Shown: positions 7,639-16,861, counted from the stretch's first letter. The stretch is 64,000 nt of DNA from Janthinobacterium sp. TB1-E2 (GCF_036885605.1 NZ_CP142523.1:5146001-5210000), one strand, 5' to 3'. Notes: generated by a model from the sequence alone, not told the origin. Made by a program: numbers and translations.

Positions 7639-8222
7639 ACGCCCACCTGCCCATGCTGCTGTGCCTGGCCGTGCTGGCCACCCTGCTCGCTGCCGCCCTG
7701 TGGCACGACCTGCGCACGCGCCGCATCCCGAACCGGCTGGTGCTGTGGGGCACCCTGGCGGGACTGATCCTGAACAGCTTCGTGCCATCGGGCGCCGGCC
7801 TGTTCGACGCGGCCTTCGGCGGCCTGGGACTGCTGCAGGCGCTGGCCGGCGCCGCCGCCGGACTGGCCCTGCTGCTGCCCATGTATCTGCTGCGCGCCCT
7901 GGGCGCAGGCGACGTCAAGCTGATGGCCATGTGCGGCGCCTTCCTCGGCCCCGACGCCGTGCTCGAAGCGGCCCTGCTGACCTTCCTGTGCGGCGGCGTG
8001 CTGGCCCTGGCCGCCGCACTGGTGGGACAGCGCCTGCGCCAGGTGCTGAAAAACACCTATCACATGATGCTGGGCGCGCTGCTGCACAGCCTTGCCGGCG
8101 GCGCCGCCACGATCGCCGAACCGCCGCCCACCACCGGCAAACTGGCCTACGCCTTCGCCATTGCCAGCGGCACCCTGCTGCAGGTATTCCTGCACTACAC
8201 CCACCTGTGGAGCTTGCGCTGA
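7635..8222 (+). CDS. cpaA: Prepilin peptidase (TadV/CpaA, A24 family)
   Basis: This inner-membrane aspartic protease removes the leader from Flp prepilins and TadE/F-type pseudopilins. The 195-residue protein has about six membrane helices and the two catalytic aspartates of the A24 family: Asp25 in the first cytosolic loop (LWHDLRTRRIPN) and Asp93 in GAGDVKLM. It lacks the N-terminal methyltransferase domain of PilD, as is normal for TadV/CpaA. The ATG overlaps the PAP2 gene's stop codon. Having its own peptidase supports this being an intact, self-contained tad locus. Confidence 0.93.
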   Translation: MNAHLPMLLCLAVLATLLAAALWHDLRTRRIPNRLVLWGTLAGLILNSFVPSGAGLFDAAFGGLGLLQALAGAAAGLALLLPMYLLRALGAGDVKLMAMCGAFLGPDAVLEAALLTFLCGGVLALAAALVGQRLRQVLKNTYHMMLGALLHSLAGGAATIAEPPPTTGKLAYAFAIASGTLLQVFLHYTHLWSLR

Positions 8223-8262
8223 AACGCGCCGCTCCGACGACCCGCCACCATAGGAACTGACC

Positions 8263-8883
8263 ATGGACACCCTCGCCACCTTCTGCCACTCGCGCCACGC
8301 CAGCCTGCTCACCAGCATCGCCATGGCTTGCCTGTGGGCGTTCTTCGCCAGCGCCCACGTGGTCGGTTATCTGCACAGCGGCGACTGGAGCTATCTGCTG
8401 TTCTGCGTCGCCGAAACCCTGGCCGCCCTGTTCTTCATCGTGCGTTCGGCCCCCGTCAGCGTCTCGACCGATGCGGGCGACTGGCTGCTGGCCATCGGCG
8501 CCACCTTCGCTCCCTTCCTCTTCGCGCCAGCCGACATGGCCATCTGGCCAGGCGCGCGCTACCTGCTGGCCGTCGGCAGCCTGCTGCAGATCGCCGGCCT
8601 GCTGTCGCTGAACCGCAGCTTCGGCCTGGTGGCGGCGCAGCGCGAGATCAAGACGGGCGGCGTCTACCGCGTGGTACGCCATCCGCTGTATGCCAGCTAC
8701 CTGATTTCCCTGAGCGGCTACCTGCTGGCCAATACCTCGCTCGCCAACACCATCATCTATGTGGCGACGATGACGATGATGGTGATGCGCCTGCTGCGCG
8801 AAGAGCGCTTCCTGTCCACCGACGTGCGCTATCGCGTCTACATGCGCCAGGTGAAGTACCGCCTGCTGCCCTTCATTTTCTGA
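8263..8883 (+). CDS. Isoprenylcysteine carboxyl methyltransferase-like membrane protein
   Basis: The 206-residue protein has about five hydrophobic segments. Its C-terminal part has the ICMT/phospholipid-methyltransferase pattern: GGVYRVVRHPLYASYL followed by a membrane helix and then REERFL and YRVYMRQV. In this family the RHP and EE residues help bind S-adenosylmethionine. The substrate here is unknown, and bacteria generally lack prenylated proteins, so the acceptor is probably a lipid or small molecule. It lies between cpaA and the AAA+ gene, with gaps of 40 and 31 bases, so it is transcribed with the pilus genes. It is not a standard tad component. Confidence 0.8.
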   Translation: MDTLATFCHSRHASLLTSIAMACLWAFFASAHVVGYLHSGDWSYLLFCVAETLAALFFIVRSAPVSVSTDAGDWLLAIGATFAPFLFAPADMAIWPGARYLLAVGSLLQIAGLLSLNRSFGLVAAQREIKTGGVYRVVRHPLYASYLISLSGYLLANTSLANTIIYVATMTMMVMRLLREERFLSTDVRYRVYMRQVKYRLLPFIF

Positions 8884-8914
8884 TATCCGGCCACCCGAGC
8901 GAGGAGCATCCATC

Positions 8915-10261
8915 ATGCCTGACACCTATCCAGAACGCAGCGACGGCGGCGGCGTCGAACCGGCCGCCAAGCGCGCGCCACGCACGGTCGAGGAAACGGG
9001 ATTGCCCTTCCTGTTCCTGGTCGAACTGCTGGTCAAGATACTCTTCCAGCGCGGCCAGATCGGCCTGCCCGCCCTGTCGACGCACGTGAAACTGGGCGCC
9101 GGCGTGCTCGAGCCGCTGCTCACTTTCATGCGCGCCGAAAAACTGTGCGAAGCGCGCCGCAACGGCGGCAGCGGCACCGACGCCGACCTGTCTTATCTGC
9201 TGGGCGACCAGGGCCGCCTGCGCGCCGCCGAATACATGCGCCGCAATGCCTACAGCGGTCCCGCTCCCGTCACCCTGGCCGATTACAGCAACCAGGTGCT
9301 GGCGCAAAGCGTGGCGGACATGCAGGTCACCCGCGACGACGTGCAGCGCGAATTTCGCAACGTGGTGGCCAGTTCGGCCGTGCTCGACCAACTGGGCGCG
9401 GCCATGAATTCCGGACGCGCCCTGTTCTTCCACGGCCCCGCCGGCAGCGGCAAGAGCTACCTGGCCGAGCGCCTGAACGGCCTGCTCAGCGGCGCCATCG
9501 CCCTGCCCCATGCCGTGATGGTCGACGGCGAAGTGCTGCCCTTCCTCGACCCCATGCTGCACACCGTGTCGCACGGCGGCCCCGTGCCATCCGACCCGCG
9601 CTGGGTGCGCGCCGAACGCCCCGCCGTGCTGACGGGCGGCGAGCTGACGCTCGACATGCTGGACCTGCAATTCGACCAGGGAACGCGTTTGTACCAGGCG
9701 CCGCCGCACCTGAAGGCCAACAACGGCATCTTCATCATCGACGACCTGGGCCGCCAGCGCTGCTCGCCCGTGGAGCTGATGAACCGCTGGATCGTGCCGA
9801 TGGCGCGCCACATCGATTACCTGTCGCTGCACACGGGCTACAAGTTCCCCGTGCCCTTCGACGTCATCGTCGTGTTCTCGTCGAACCTGGCGCCGCAGCA
9901 CCTGGCCGACGACTCCTTCCTGCGCCGCATCGGCTACAAGATCCATGTGGGACCCCTGAGCGCCTACCACTACCTGGCCGTGTTCCGCAGCACCTGCGCC
10001 CAGCTGGGCATCAATTTCGACGAAGCCTCCTACACCTATCTGCTGCACCTGCACAGCCAGTACGGGCGGCCCTTGCTGGCCTGCTATCCGCGCGACATCC
10101 TCGCGCAGATCTGCGACCAGGCGCGCTATGAAGACCACGCGGCGCAGCTGTCGCCGGAAGGGCTGCTGTGGGCATGGAAAAACTATTTCGGCAGCGATGA
10201 CGACCTTGCAAGCACACATAACGGACCGGAAGCGGTCCAGCACAAAGGGGAAGCAAAATGA
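8915..10261 (+). CDS. AAA+ ATPase with winged-helix-like N-terminus, tad-associated
   Basis: The 448-residue protein begins with a low-complexity stretch and a region at about 28-80 that looks like a winged helix (LPALSTHVKLGAGVLEPLLTFMR). The ATPase core follows, with Walker A GPAGSGKSY at about 174-182 and a Walker B-like IFIIDDLGRQR at about 273-283. A run resembling sensor 1 (VIVVFSSNL) is also present. It has no membrane segment. It is distinct from the TadA and TadZ ATPases encoded later. The stop overlaps the start of cpaB (ATGA). It may be a chaperone-like or regulatory ATPase for pilus assembly; I recall similar genes annotated only as ATPases with chaperone activity. Confidence 0.8.
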   Translation: MPDTYPERSDGGGVEPAAKRAPRTVEETGLPFLFLVELLVKILFQRGQIGLPALSTHVKLGAGVLEPLLTFMRAEKLCEARRNGGSGTDADLSYLLGDQGRLRAAEYMRRNAYSGPAPVTLADYSNQVLAQSVADMQVTRDDVQREFRNVVASSAVLDQLGAAMNSGRALFFHGPAGSGKSYLAERLNGLLSGAIALPHAVMVDGEVLPFLDPMLHTVSHGGPVPSDPRWVRAERPAVLTGGELTLDMLDLQFDQGTRLYQAPPHLKANNGIFIIDDLGRQRCSPVELMNRWIVPMARHIDYLSLHTGYKFPVPFDVIVVFSSNLAPQHLADDSFLRRIGYKIHVGPLSAYHYLAVFRSTCAQLGINFDEASYTYLLHLHSQYGRPLLACYPRDILAQICDQARYEDHAAQLSPEGLLWAWKNYFGSDDDLASTHNGPEAVQHKGEAK

Positions 10262-11106
10262 GAAACGCACGCGCTCTGACGATGATGGCCATTGCGGTCA
10301 TCCTGGCGTTCGCCGCGGTCATCGTGGCCGCGCGCTGGATCAATGCCCAAGCCTCGGGCAACATCAACAAGGTGGCCGTGGCCCAGGTCGACATCAGCCT
10401 GGGCGCGCGCCTGACGCCCGACATGGTGCGCATGGTGGACTGGCCGTCGAACGCGCTGCCGCCCGGCGCCATCAACGATCCGAAACTGCTGGAAACGCGC
10501 GTCACGCGCACCAGCATCCAGCACGGCGAACCGATCATGGAAGGCAAGCTGGCGCCTCCCGGCACGCAGGGCGGCCTGTCGGCCGTCGTCGCCGAGGGCA
10601 AGCGCGCCATGACCGTGCGCGTCAACGATGTGGTGGGCGTGGCCGGCTTCGCCCTGCCCGGCAACTTCGTCGACATCCTCGTCAACACCCAGGGCGAAGG
10701 GGCCCGCAAGACGCCGGACCGCGATCCGAACATTTCCAAGATCGTGCTCGAACGCATCCTCGTGCTGGCCATCGCCCAGGAATCGAGCCGCGACGACACC
10801 AAGCCCAAGGTGGTCAACGCCGTGACCCTGGAGCTGACGCCGGACCAGGCGGAAAAACTCGACCTGGCACGCAGCGTGGGCACCCTGTCGCTGGTGCTGC
10901 GCAACCAGATCGAGGACAAGCCCGTCAACACGGAAGGCGCCACCAAGTCCAGCCTGCTCGATGAAAAGGTCGCCATGGCAGCCCCCGCCGCCATGGTGCA
11001 AGCCAAGCCGCTGCCACGCCGCCGTCCCGCCGCCGCACCCGCGCCAACGGCCGGTCCAAAGGTCGATGTCATCAAGGGGCTGGAACGCAGCTCCCAACAA
11101 TTCTAA
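10258..11106 (+). CDS. cpaB: Flp pilus assembly protein CpaB/RcpC
   Basis: CpaB/RcpC is a periplasmic pilus factor anchored by one N-terminal helix and thought to act near the outer-membrane secretin. Residues about 6-25 form the membrane anchor (MMAIAVILAFAAVIVAARW). A SAF-like domain follows (VAQVDISLGARLTPDMV), then the RcpC/CpaB body with MTVRVNDVVGVAGFALPGNFVDI. The last 40 residues are rich in alanine, proline and arginine. At 282 residues it has family length. It overlaps the AAA+ gene and precedes the secretin gene by 22 bases, the usual cpaB-cpaC order. Confidence 0.94.
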   Translation: MRNARALTMMAIAVILAFAAVIVAARWINAQASGNINKVAVAQVDISLGARLTPDMVRMVDWPSNALPPGAINDPKLLETRVTRTSIQHGEPIMEGKLAPPGTQGGLSAVVAEGKRAMTVRVNDVVGVAGFALPGNFVDILVNTQGEGARKTPDRDPNISKIVLERILVLAIAQESSRDDTKPKVVNAVTLELTPDQAEKLDLARSVGTLSLVLRNQIEDKPVNTEGATKSSLLDEKVAMAAPAAMVQAKPLPRRRPAAAPAPTAGPKVDVIKGLERSSQQF

Positions 11107-11128
11107 CCTGCACCAGAGGAGTCACGCC

Positions 11129-12730
11129 ATGAGCACATATTGCACAGCAAGCGGAAGCCGGGTACTCAGCCTGGCGCTTGCCCTCGCCATGATCGGCGCC
11201 CTGGCGCCCCAGGCACGCGGTGAACCCGTCGCCGCCACCGCCACCGCCGCCGACACCGGGACAGCCAAAAGCAGCCGCGCCACCACCCGGCCCAAGGCCA
11301 CGCCGCCGCAAAGCGAATCGCGCGCCGGCCGCACCGAGATGGCGCCGCAAATGAGCCTGGCCGAAGGCAAGTCGACCCTGATGCGCCTGCCGTTCGCCGC
11401 CAGCCGCATGTCCGTCGGCGACCCGCGCATCGCCGACGTCATCCTGCTTAACCCCAACGAGGTCTACCTGCTGGGGCGTTCCGTCGGCACCACCAACCTG
11501 ATCCTGTGGAACAAGAGCAATGACGCCACCATCATCGACCTGGCCGTCGGCATCGACAGCAGCAGCCTGCAGGCGCGCATGGCCGAACTGCTGCCGAACG
11601 AAAAGATCAACGTCACGGTGGCGGGCGACACCCTGATCCTGTCGGGCATGGTCAGCGATGTCGTCAAGGCCGACCAGGCCCTGTCGCTGGCCAACGCCTA
11701 TGTGCAGCGCAGCGCCCGCAGCGGCGGCGCCGCCTCGGGCGCAGCACCCGCCGCAGCCGCAGGCGCCGCCGCTCCGGCCCCCGCCGCCACGCCCGATGCG
11801 AACATGCCGCGCGTGATCAACCTGCTGTCGATCGCCGCGCCGCAGCAGGTGATGCTGGAAGTGAAAGTGGCCGAAGTGTCGAAGGTGCTGGTCGACCAGC
11901 TGGGCGCCAGCCTGGGCATCAACAAGACCATCGGCAGCTGGTCGTATTCGCTGCTGTCGAGCCTGCTCAGCAACAATCCCAGCGGCTTGAGCGGCGCCAG
12001 CAAGAACAACTTCTTCAACCTCGACGCGCAAAAACGCGATGGCCTGATCAAGGTGCTGGCCGAACCGAACATCATGGCCATCAGCGGCCAGGAGGCCAGC
12101 TTCCTGGCCGGTGGCAAGATATTCATCCCCGTCAGCCAGAGCAACAATAACGGCGTGCCCACCATCACCCTGGAAGAGAAGGAGTTCGGCGTGGCCGTGA
12201 AATTCACGCCCACCGTGCTCGAAGGGGGACGCATCAACCTGAAGGTGGCGCCGGAAGTGTCGGACCTGAACAAGGACGGCATCGGCATCACGGCCACCGG
12301 CATCTCGGCCACGGCCATCCTGCCATCGTTTACGACGCGGCGCGCCACCACCACGGTGCAGCTGTTCGACGGCCAGAGCTTCGCCATCGGCGGCCTGATC
12401 AAGAACAATGTGACCAGCAATATCAAGGCCCTGCCAGGCCTGGGCGAAGTGCCCGTGCTGGGCGCCCTGTTCCGCAGCACGGACTTCCAGACGGACCGTT
12501 CGGAACTGGTCTTCATCATCACGCCGCACCTGGTCAAGCCGCTGCCGCCCGACTACAAGCTGCCCACCGACGGCTACATCCAGCCGACGCGCGGCGACAT
12601 GTTCATGCAGGGAAAAATGGAAGGCAGCGCACCGGCGCGCGCGCCCGCAGCGGCACAGACACCGGCACCAGCGCCCATGCAGCCGCAAGCGGCCGCGCCC
12701 CAGCCTGCCGCCGGCTTCGACCTCAAATAG
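11129..12730 (+). CDS. cpaC: Tad secretin CpaC/RcpA (outer-membrane channel)
   Basis: This protein would form the outer-membrane pore for the Flp pilus. The 533-residue product has a signal peptide (LSLALALAMIGALAPQARG), a pilus-assembly N-terminal domain with GRSVGTTNLILW, a BON-like segment and the secretin domain. The secretin signature is seen in VLAEPNIMAISGQEASFLAGG and in the C-terminal FAIGGLI...ALPGLGEVPVLGALFRS. An alanine/proline linker at about 190-225 and a similar C-terminal tail are low-complexity. The ATG at 11129 follows AGAGGAG by eight bases; in-frame codons upstream lie within cpaB and are unlikely starts. Confidence 0.95.
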   Translation: MSTYCTASGSRVLSLALALAMIGALAPQARGEPVAATATAADTGTAKSSRATTRPKATPPQSESRAGRTEMAPQMSLAEGKSTLMRLPFAASRMSVGDPRIADVILLNPNEVYLLGRSVGTTNLILWNKSNDATIIDLAVGIDSSSLQARMAELLPNEKINVTVAGDTLILSGMVSDVVKADQALSLANAYVQRSARSGGAASGAAPAAAAGAAAPAPAATPDANMPRVINLLSIAAPQQVMLEVKVAEVSKVLVDQLGASLGINKTIGSWSYSLLSSLLSNNPSGLSGASKNNFFNLDAQKRDGLIKVLAEPNIMAISGQEASFLAGGKIFIPVSQSNNNGVPTITLEEKEFGVAVKFTPTVLEGGRINLKVAPEVSDLNKDGIGITATGISATAILPSFTTRRATTTVQLFDGQSFAIGGLIKNNVTSNIKALPGLGEVPVLGALFRSTDFQTDRSELVFIITPHLVKPLPPDYKLPTDGYIQPTRGDMFMQGKMEGSAPARAPAAAQTPAPAPMQPQAAAPQPAAGFDLK

Positions 12731-12739
12731 GAGAACACC

Positions 12740-13027
12740 ATGAAAACCGCACATCGCCTGCCTTGCGCCACCCTGCTGTCGCTGCTGGTCCTGCTGGCCG
12801 GCTGCGCCGCCACCACCACGCCCGTGCTCGATTCGCACTTCGGCGAATCGGTGGCCCTGCTCAAGGCGCAACAGATCATGTATCCGGACGCCTACCGCAA
12901 TGCCAACCCCGTCAGCGGCATCGACGGCAAGGCCGGCGTCAGCGCCTACCAGCGCTACCAGAAATCGTTTGCGGCGCCGGAACCGCAACCGAATGTCTTC
13001 ACCATCGGCGTGGGCGGACGCCAGTAG
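12740..13027 (+). CDS. Small lipoprotein of the tad locus
   Basis: The 95-residue product has a type II signal peptide ending in the lipobox LLAGC, so Cys22 would be lipidated. The mature part is short and polar with no recognised domain. It lies nine bases after cpaC, with AGGAGA before its ATG, and 46 bases before the TadG-like gene. Its position suggests a pilotin or secretin-associated role similar to small lipoproteins in other tad loci, but no similarity to a named family can be claimed by eye. Confidence 0.75.
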   Translation: MKTAHRLPCATLLSLLVLLAGCAATTTPVLDSHFGESVALLKAQQIMYPDAYRNANPVSGIDGKAGVSAYQRYQKSFAAPEPQPNVFTIGVGGRQ

Positions 13028-13073
13028 GCGCCTGTCCCGCGATGCACTTCCCCCAGGCCACCAGGAGACAGCC

Positions 13074-14624
13074 ATGAACACCGCATTTCGCAGGCACGAC
13101 AAGCAGCAGGGCGCGATCGCCATCGTGCTGGGGCTGACCCTGGTGGTGCTGTTTGCCATGGGCGGCCTGGTGCTGGACCTGGGCCACCTGTACATCGCCA
13201 AGGCGGAACTGCAGAACGGCGCCGACAGCGCCGCCCTGGCCGGCGCCGTGGAACTCAATCAAAGCGCGGACGGCATCGACAACGCGCAGGCCAAGGCCAT
13301 CGCCATCGCGCAAAAGAACCGCTACGACTTTTCCACCGCGCTGACCATCACGGCCGCCAACATCGAGTTCGGCCCCAGCCCGGACGGTCCCTGGTCGTCC
13401 GGCGCCAGCGCCCGCACCAGCCCCCAGGGCCAGACCTTCATCCGCGTCGACACGGGCAGCAAGACCTTCGCCACCTACCTGATGGGCATCGCCGGCATCG
13501 CCAGCACCAGCACCTCGGGCGTGGCAGTGGCGGGCCGCTTCGTCAACGACGTCACGCCGATCGGCGTGTGCGCCGTCGATCCGGCCAACAAGACGGCGCA
13601 ATACACGTATCCGGCCGCGCCGGCCGGCACGGGCCTGACGGAACTGGTGGAATTCGGTTTCCGCCGCGGCGTCACCTACAACCTGTTCGGTCTCAATCCG
13701 CTGGGCGGCCCTTCCGATCCCTACCTGATCAATCCCGTCGACGCCCCGCCCGGCACCTGCAGCGCCTCGCACGCGAGCGCCGCCTCCACCGCGCCATTCA
13801 TGTGCACGGGCAGCAGCGCCGTCATCACCAGCGGCACGGGCCAGGTCTACACGAACACAGGGCTGACGGCGTCGCTGGCCGCCTCGCTCAATTCCCGCTT
13901 CGACGATTACGGCGGCCCCTCCGTGTGCGACCCCGCGACGGCGCCGCCCGACACCAACATCAAGGAATATCCATGCGTGGGCGCCGCGTCGCCCTGCGCC
14001 GCCACCGCCGCCAATTCGCCGCCCGCCAGCTGGATGGAACCGGGCGCCAGCACCCTGCCCAGCCAGCAGCCCGTCAGCCTGGCCGGCAACAAGCCGAATT
14101 ACCAGCTGCCGTCGGCCGGCACGGTTCCCGCGCCATCGGCCACGTTCGCCCAGTTCTCGGGCTACGGCGTGCTGTGGTCCTACGGCCCCGCCTACCAAAG
14201 CAATGGCGCCACCCCGGCCAAGGCCGGCACGGCCTACAGCGTCGCGGACGGCAACGCCAACCCCATGTACAGCACGGCCAAGGCGAATTACTTCGACACG
14301 GCCAGCTACCCCGTCAGCCCCGGCGCGGGCTTTCCTGCCAGTACGCCGCCTTCGCCGTACAACCAGACCAGCGGGCCCACGTTCCAGGCGCCTTCGCCGG
14401 CCCATCCGGGCCAGCGCAACCGGCGTATCCTCAACGTGGTGCTGGTCGACTGCCGTACGGCGCCCGTGGGGCCCGCTTCGTGCGGCACCATGAACGCGGT
14501 CGGCATCGGCAAATTCTTCATGACGATGAAGGCCGATTTCAGCGGCGGCACCAAGCGCCTCGACGTCGAATTCGCGGGCCTGATCGAGCCCGTGCCGAAT
14601 TCCGAAATCAAACTCTACAAGTGA
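13074..14624 (+). CDS. TadG-like pilus assembly protein
   Basis: The 516-residue protein has an N-terminal hydrophobic helix (GAIAIVLGLTLVVLFAMGGLVLDLG) preceded by basic residues, then LYIAKAELQNGADSAALAGA. This is the pattern of TadG/TadE-like proteins with the putative Flp-assembly domain. The rest is a long exported region rich in small and polar residues with several cysteines, and no vWA domain is obvious. ATG 13074 follows CAGGAGACAGCC; the in-frame codon at 12900 lies inside the lipoprotein gene and is rejected. Two TadE-type pseudopilin genes follow. Confidence 0.86.
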   Translation: MNTAFRRHDKQQGAIAIVLGLTLVVLFAMGGLVLDLGHLYIAKAELQNGADSAALAGAVELNQSADGIDNAQAKAIAIAQKNRYDFSTALTITAANIEFGPSPDGPWSSGASARTSPQGQTFIRVDTGSKTFATYLMGIAGIASTSTSGVAVAGRFVNDVTPIGVCAVDPANKTAQYTYPAAPAGTGLTELVEFGFRRGVTYNLFGLNPLGGPSDPYLINPVDAPPGTCSASHASAASTAPFMCTGSSAVITSGTGQVYTNTGLTASLAASLNSRFDDYGGPSVCDPATAPPDTNIKEYPCVGAASPCAATAANSPPASWMEPGASTLPSQQPVSLAGNKPNYQLPSAGTVPAPSATFAQFSGYGVLWSYGPAYQSNGATPAKAGTAYSVADGNANPMYSTAKANYFDTASYPVSPGAGFPASTPPSPYNQTSGPTFQAPSPAHPGQRNRRILNVVLVDCRTAPVGPASCGTMNAVGIGKFFMTMKADFSGGTKRLDVEFAGLIEPVPNSEIKLYK

Positions 14625-14631
14625 GGCGGCC

Positions 14632-15099
14632 ATGCGTATCCACCACTCCCCCCTCAGGCAGCGCGGCGGCGCCGCCGTCGAATTCGGCATCGTGCTGGCC
14701 CTGCTGATCACACTGCTGGCAGGCATCTTCGGCTTCGGCCGCGCCTTCTGGTACTACGACGCGCTGACCAAGGCCACGCGCGACGCGGCGCGCAACATGT
14801 CCGTCAAGGCCAAGGCCGGCATCGCCTCGCAGGGCGTGCCGGCGGCCAGACAGACCGTGGTCGATGCGGCCCTCAGCGCCGGCATCAGCGACTTCACCAC
14901 GGCCAACGTGACGGTCACCTGCCTGGACGCGGCGTTCAACGACAGCAACTGCAACGATGGCACGGCGCCGGGCGGCATCCGCGTCGAAGTCGTCAACTAC
15001 ACGCTGTCCGTGGGCCAGTACCTGCCCTTCGTGATCGGCGCGGCCAGCAGCTATGCCACGCCGCTCTCGCCGCGCACCACCATGCGCTACATGCTGTAA
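14632..15099 (+). CDS. tadE: TadE-family pseudopilin
   Basis: TadE-type proteins are processed by TadV and help Flp pilus assembly. The 155-residue product has a basic leader (RQRGGAAVEFGIVLALLITLLAGIFGFGRAFW) in which AAVEF is the pseudopilin signature. A TadE motif follows (YDALTKATRDAARNMS). The periplasmic part carries two cysteines that could pair. It begins seven bases after the TadG-like gene and ends ten bases before the next TadE-like gene, so the two are an adjacent pair as in tadE-tadF. Confidence 0.9.
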   Translation: MRIHHSPLRQRGGAAVEFGIVLALLITLLAGIFGFGRAFWYYDALTKATRDAARNMSVKAKAGIASQGVPAARQTVVDAALSAGISDFTTANVTVTCLDAAFNDSNCNDGTAPGGIRVEVVNYTLSVGQYLPFVIGAASSYATPLSPRTTMRYML

Positions 15100-15109
15100 G
15101 GAGAACGCC

Positions 15110-15628
15110 ATGCGCCACCGCCTTTCATCTTCTCCTCCAGCCGGGCGCCAGCGCGGCGCAGCCGCCGTCGAATTCGCCCTGGTGTCGCTGCTGTTTTTCA
15201 CCTTGCTGTTCGGCATCCTCGAATTTGGCCGCATGCTGTACCTGTACAACACGGTGCAGGAAGTGAGCCGCCGCGCCGCGCGCGAAGCCGTGGTGCGCTG
15301 GGTCGACGAGACCGACGCCATCAAGACCCTGGCCCTGTTCGGCGGCACGGCACTGCCGGCCGCGCCGGAACTGACGGCCGCCAACATCACCATCCGCTAC
15401 CTGAACAAGAGCGGCGCCGAAGTGACCTTGCCGCCGACGGACCCGGGCGACAACCTGTCGGCCTGCGGCGACATCACGCGCACGGCCAGCTGCATCGACA
15501 GCGTGCGCGTCTCGATCGACAACGTCAGCTACACGCCGATGGTCAGCCTGTTCGGTTTTCTCAATATCGCCGTACCAGCCTCGGTCGTGGTCATGCACGC
15601 CGAAAGCCTGGGCTTCCAGATCAACTGA
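15110..15628 (+). CDS. TadE/TadF-family pseudopilin
   Basis: The 172-residue protein has the same plan as the preceding gene: RQRGAAAVEFALVSLLFFTLLFGILEFGRMLYLYN, then VQEVSRRAAREAVVRW. The AAVEF cleavage signature and the hydrophobic helix are clear. The C-terminal part holds two cysteines and a hydrophobic stretch. The start ATG 15110 follows AAGGAGA; the open frame upstream at 15053 falls inside tadE and is not used. It probably plays the TadF role in the pseudopilin pair. Confidence 0.88.
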   Translation: MRHRLSSSPPAGRQRGAAAVEFALVSLLFFTLLFGILEFGRMLYLYNTVQEVSRRAAREAVVRWVDETDAIKTLALFGGTALPAAPELTAANITIRYLNKSGAEVTLPPTDPGDNLSACGDITRTASCIDSVRVSIDNVSYTPMVSLFGFLNIAVPASVVVMHAESLGFQIN

Positions 15629-15664
15629 ACGCCTTTACCGAACACTTTTACCGGGGAGTACCAA

Positions 15665-16816
15665 GTGAATATCGTCATCGTCTCGAAGAATGAAGCCCAG
15701 CTCAAACGGCTGACCCGCTTGCTGCGCGAACGCAGCACGGCCGACCGCGTGACCCTGCTGGCGAGCATACCCGATGTATTCGACAACGGCGTCACGCCGG
15801 ACTTGCTGCTGCTGGAGCAGGAGCAGACGGGCGAGGCGGAGCTGGAACAGCTCGAGCTGCTGGGCGGACGCCATCCGAGCCTGGCCATCATCGTGCAATG
15901 CCCGCAGCAAAGTCCGCAATTCCTGCTGCGCTCGATGCGCGCCGGCGTGCGCGAAGTGCTGCAGCCGGACGACGACGCGGCCCTGTGCGCCGCCTTGCGC
16001 CGCATCGAGGAAAAACTGCAGAAGCAGGTCACGCGCAAGGGCCAGGTGCTGGCCTTTGTCTCGTGCAAGGGCGGCAGCGGCGCCACCTTCATCGCCGCCA
16101 ACCTCGGCTACGCGCTGGCCGCCGGCGAACAGCGCAAGGTGGCGCTGTTCGACCTGAACCTGCAATTCGGCGACGCCGCCCTGTTCGTCTCGGACCACAA
16201 GCCGGCCACCACCCTGTCGCAGCTGTCGCAGCAGATCGTGCGCCTCGACGCTTCGCTGCTGAGCGCCAGCATGATCCAGATCACGCCCGCCTACAGCGTG
16301 CTGGCCGCCGCCGACGACCCGGCCCACGCGGCCGACGTCGAAGCCGACCATATCGACCGCCTGCTGACCCTGGCGCGCAGCCAGTACGACTATATCCTGC
16401 TCGACGTGGGGCGCGGACTCGACCCCGTCAGCGTGCGCGCGCTGGACCGGGCCGACCTGATCTTCCCCGTGCTGCAGGCAACGTTGCCGTATGTGCGCGA
16501 CGGCAAGCGCCTGCTCGATGTGTTCCGCGGCCTCGGCTACCGCGAAGACAAGATCCGCCTGATCCTGAACCGCTATGCGAGCAGCGACAGCATCCGCGTG
16601 GCCGACCTGGAAGCGGCATATGGCAAGCACGTCTACAAATCCATCCCCAACCACTACGAAGCGGTGGCGGCCTCCGTCAGCCAGGGCGTGCCCATCCTCA
16701 AGCTGACGCCGCACAACGCCGTTTCGCGCGCCCTGCAGGAGCTGGCCGCCAGCATGGCCGGCGAAACCCCGCCCGCCGCGCAAGGCTGGGTTTCGCGGCT
16801 GCTGGCGCGCGCCTGA
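15665..16816 (+). CDS. cpaE: TadZ/CpaE pilus localisation ATPase
   Basis: TadZ/CpaE proteins are MinD/ParA-like ATPases that place the tad machine in the cell. The 383-residue protein has an N-terminal atypical receiver domain (about 1-115) with no clear phospho-acceptor set, then the ATPase. The deviant P-loop is CKGGSGAT at about 134-141, where the usual K-T/S ending is replaced by Ala-Thr, as seen in many TadZ proteins. FDLNLQFGDAALF and LLDVGRGLDP follow. The start is GTG 15665 with GGGGAG seven bases before. It is followed by the TadA ATPase gene. Confidence 0.9.
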   Translation: MNIVIVSKNEAQLKRLTRLLRERSTADRVTLLASIPDVFDNGVTPDLLLLEQEQTGEAELEQLELLGGRHPSLAIIVQCPQQSPQFLLRSMRAGVREVLQPDDDAALCAALRRIEEKLQKQVTRKGQVLAFVSCKGGSGATFIAANLGYALAAGEQRKVALFDLNLQFGDAALFVSDHKPATTLSQLSQQIVRLDASLLSASMIQITPAYSVLAAADDPAHAADVEADHIDRLLTLARSQYDYILLDVGRGLDPVSVRALDRADLIFPVLQATLPYVRDGKRLLDVFRGLGYREDKIRLILNRYASSDSIRVADLEAAYGKHVYKSIPNHYEAVAASVSQGVPILKLTPHNAVSRALQELAASMAGETPPAAQGWVSRLLARA

Positions 16817-16861
16817 TTCCCTACAGCGCGCCTGATCCCCTACATTTACCGGAGACCGATC

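Noticed and set aside
11072-13258. 728-codon open frame on the - strand
   Set aside because: It is antisense to the secretin and lipoprotein genes, which have clear signatures and ribosome binding sites.
12999-14726. 575-codon open frame on the - strand
   Set aside because: It is antisense to the TadG-like gene and extremely rich in Arg, Gly and Ala, as expected of a shadow frame.
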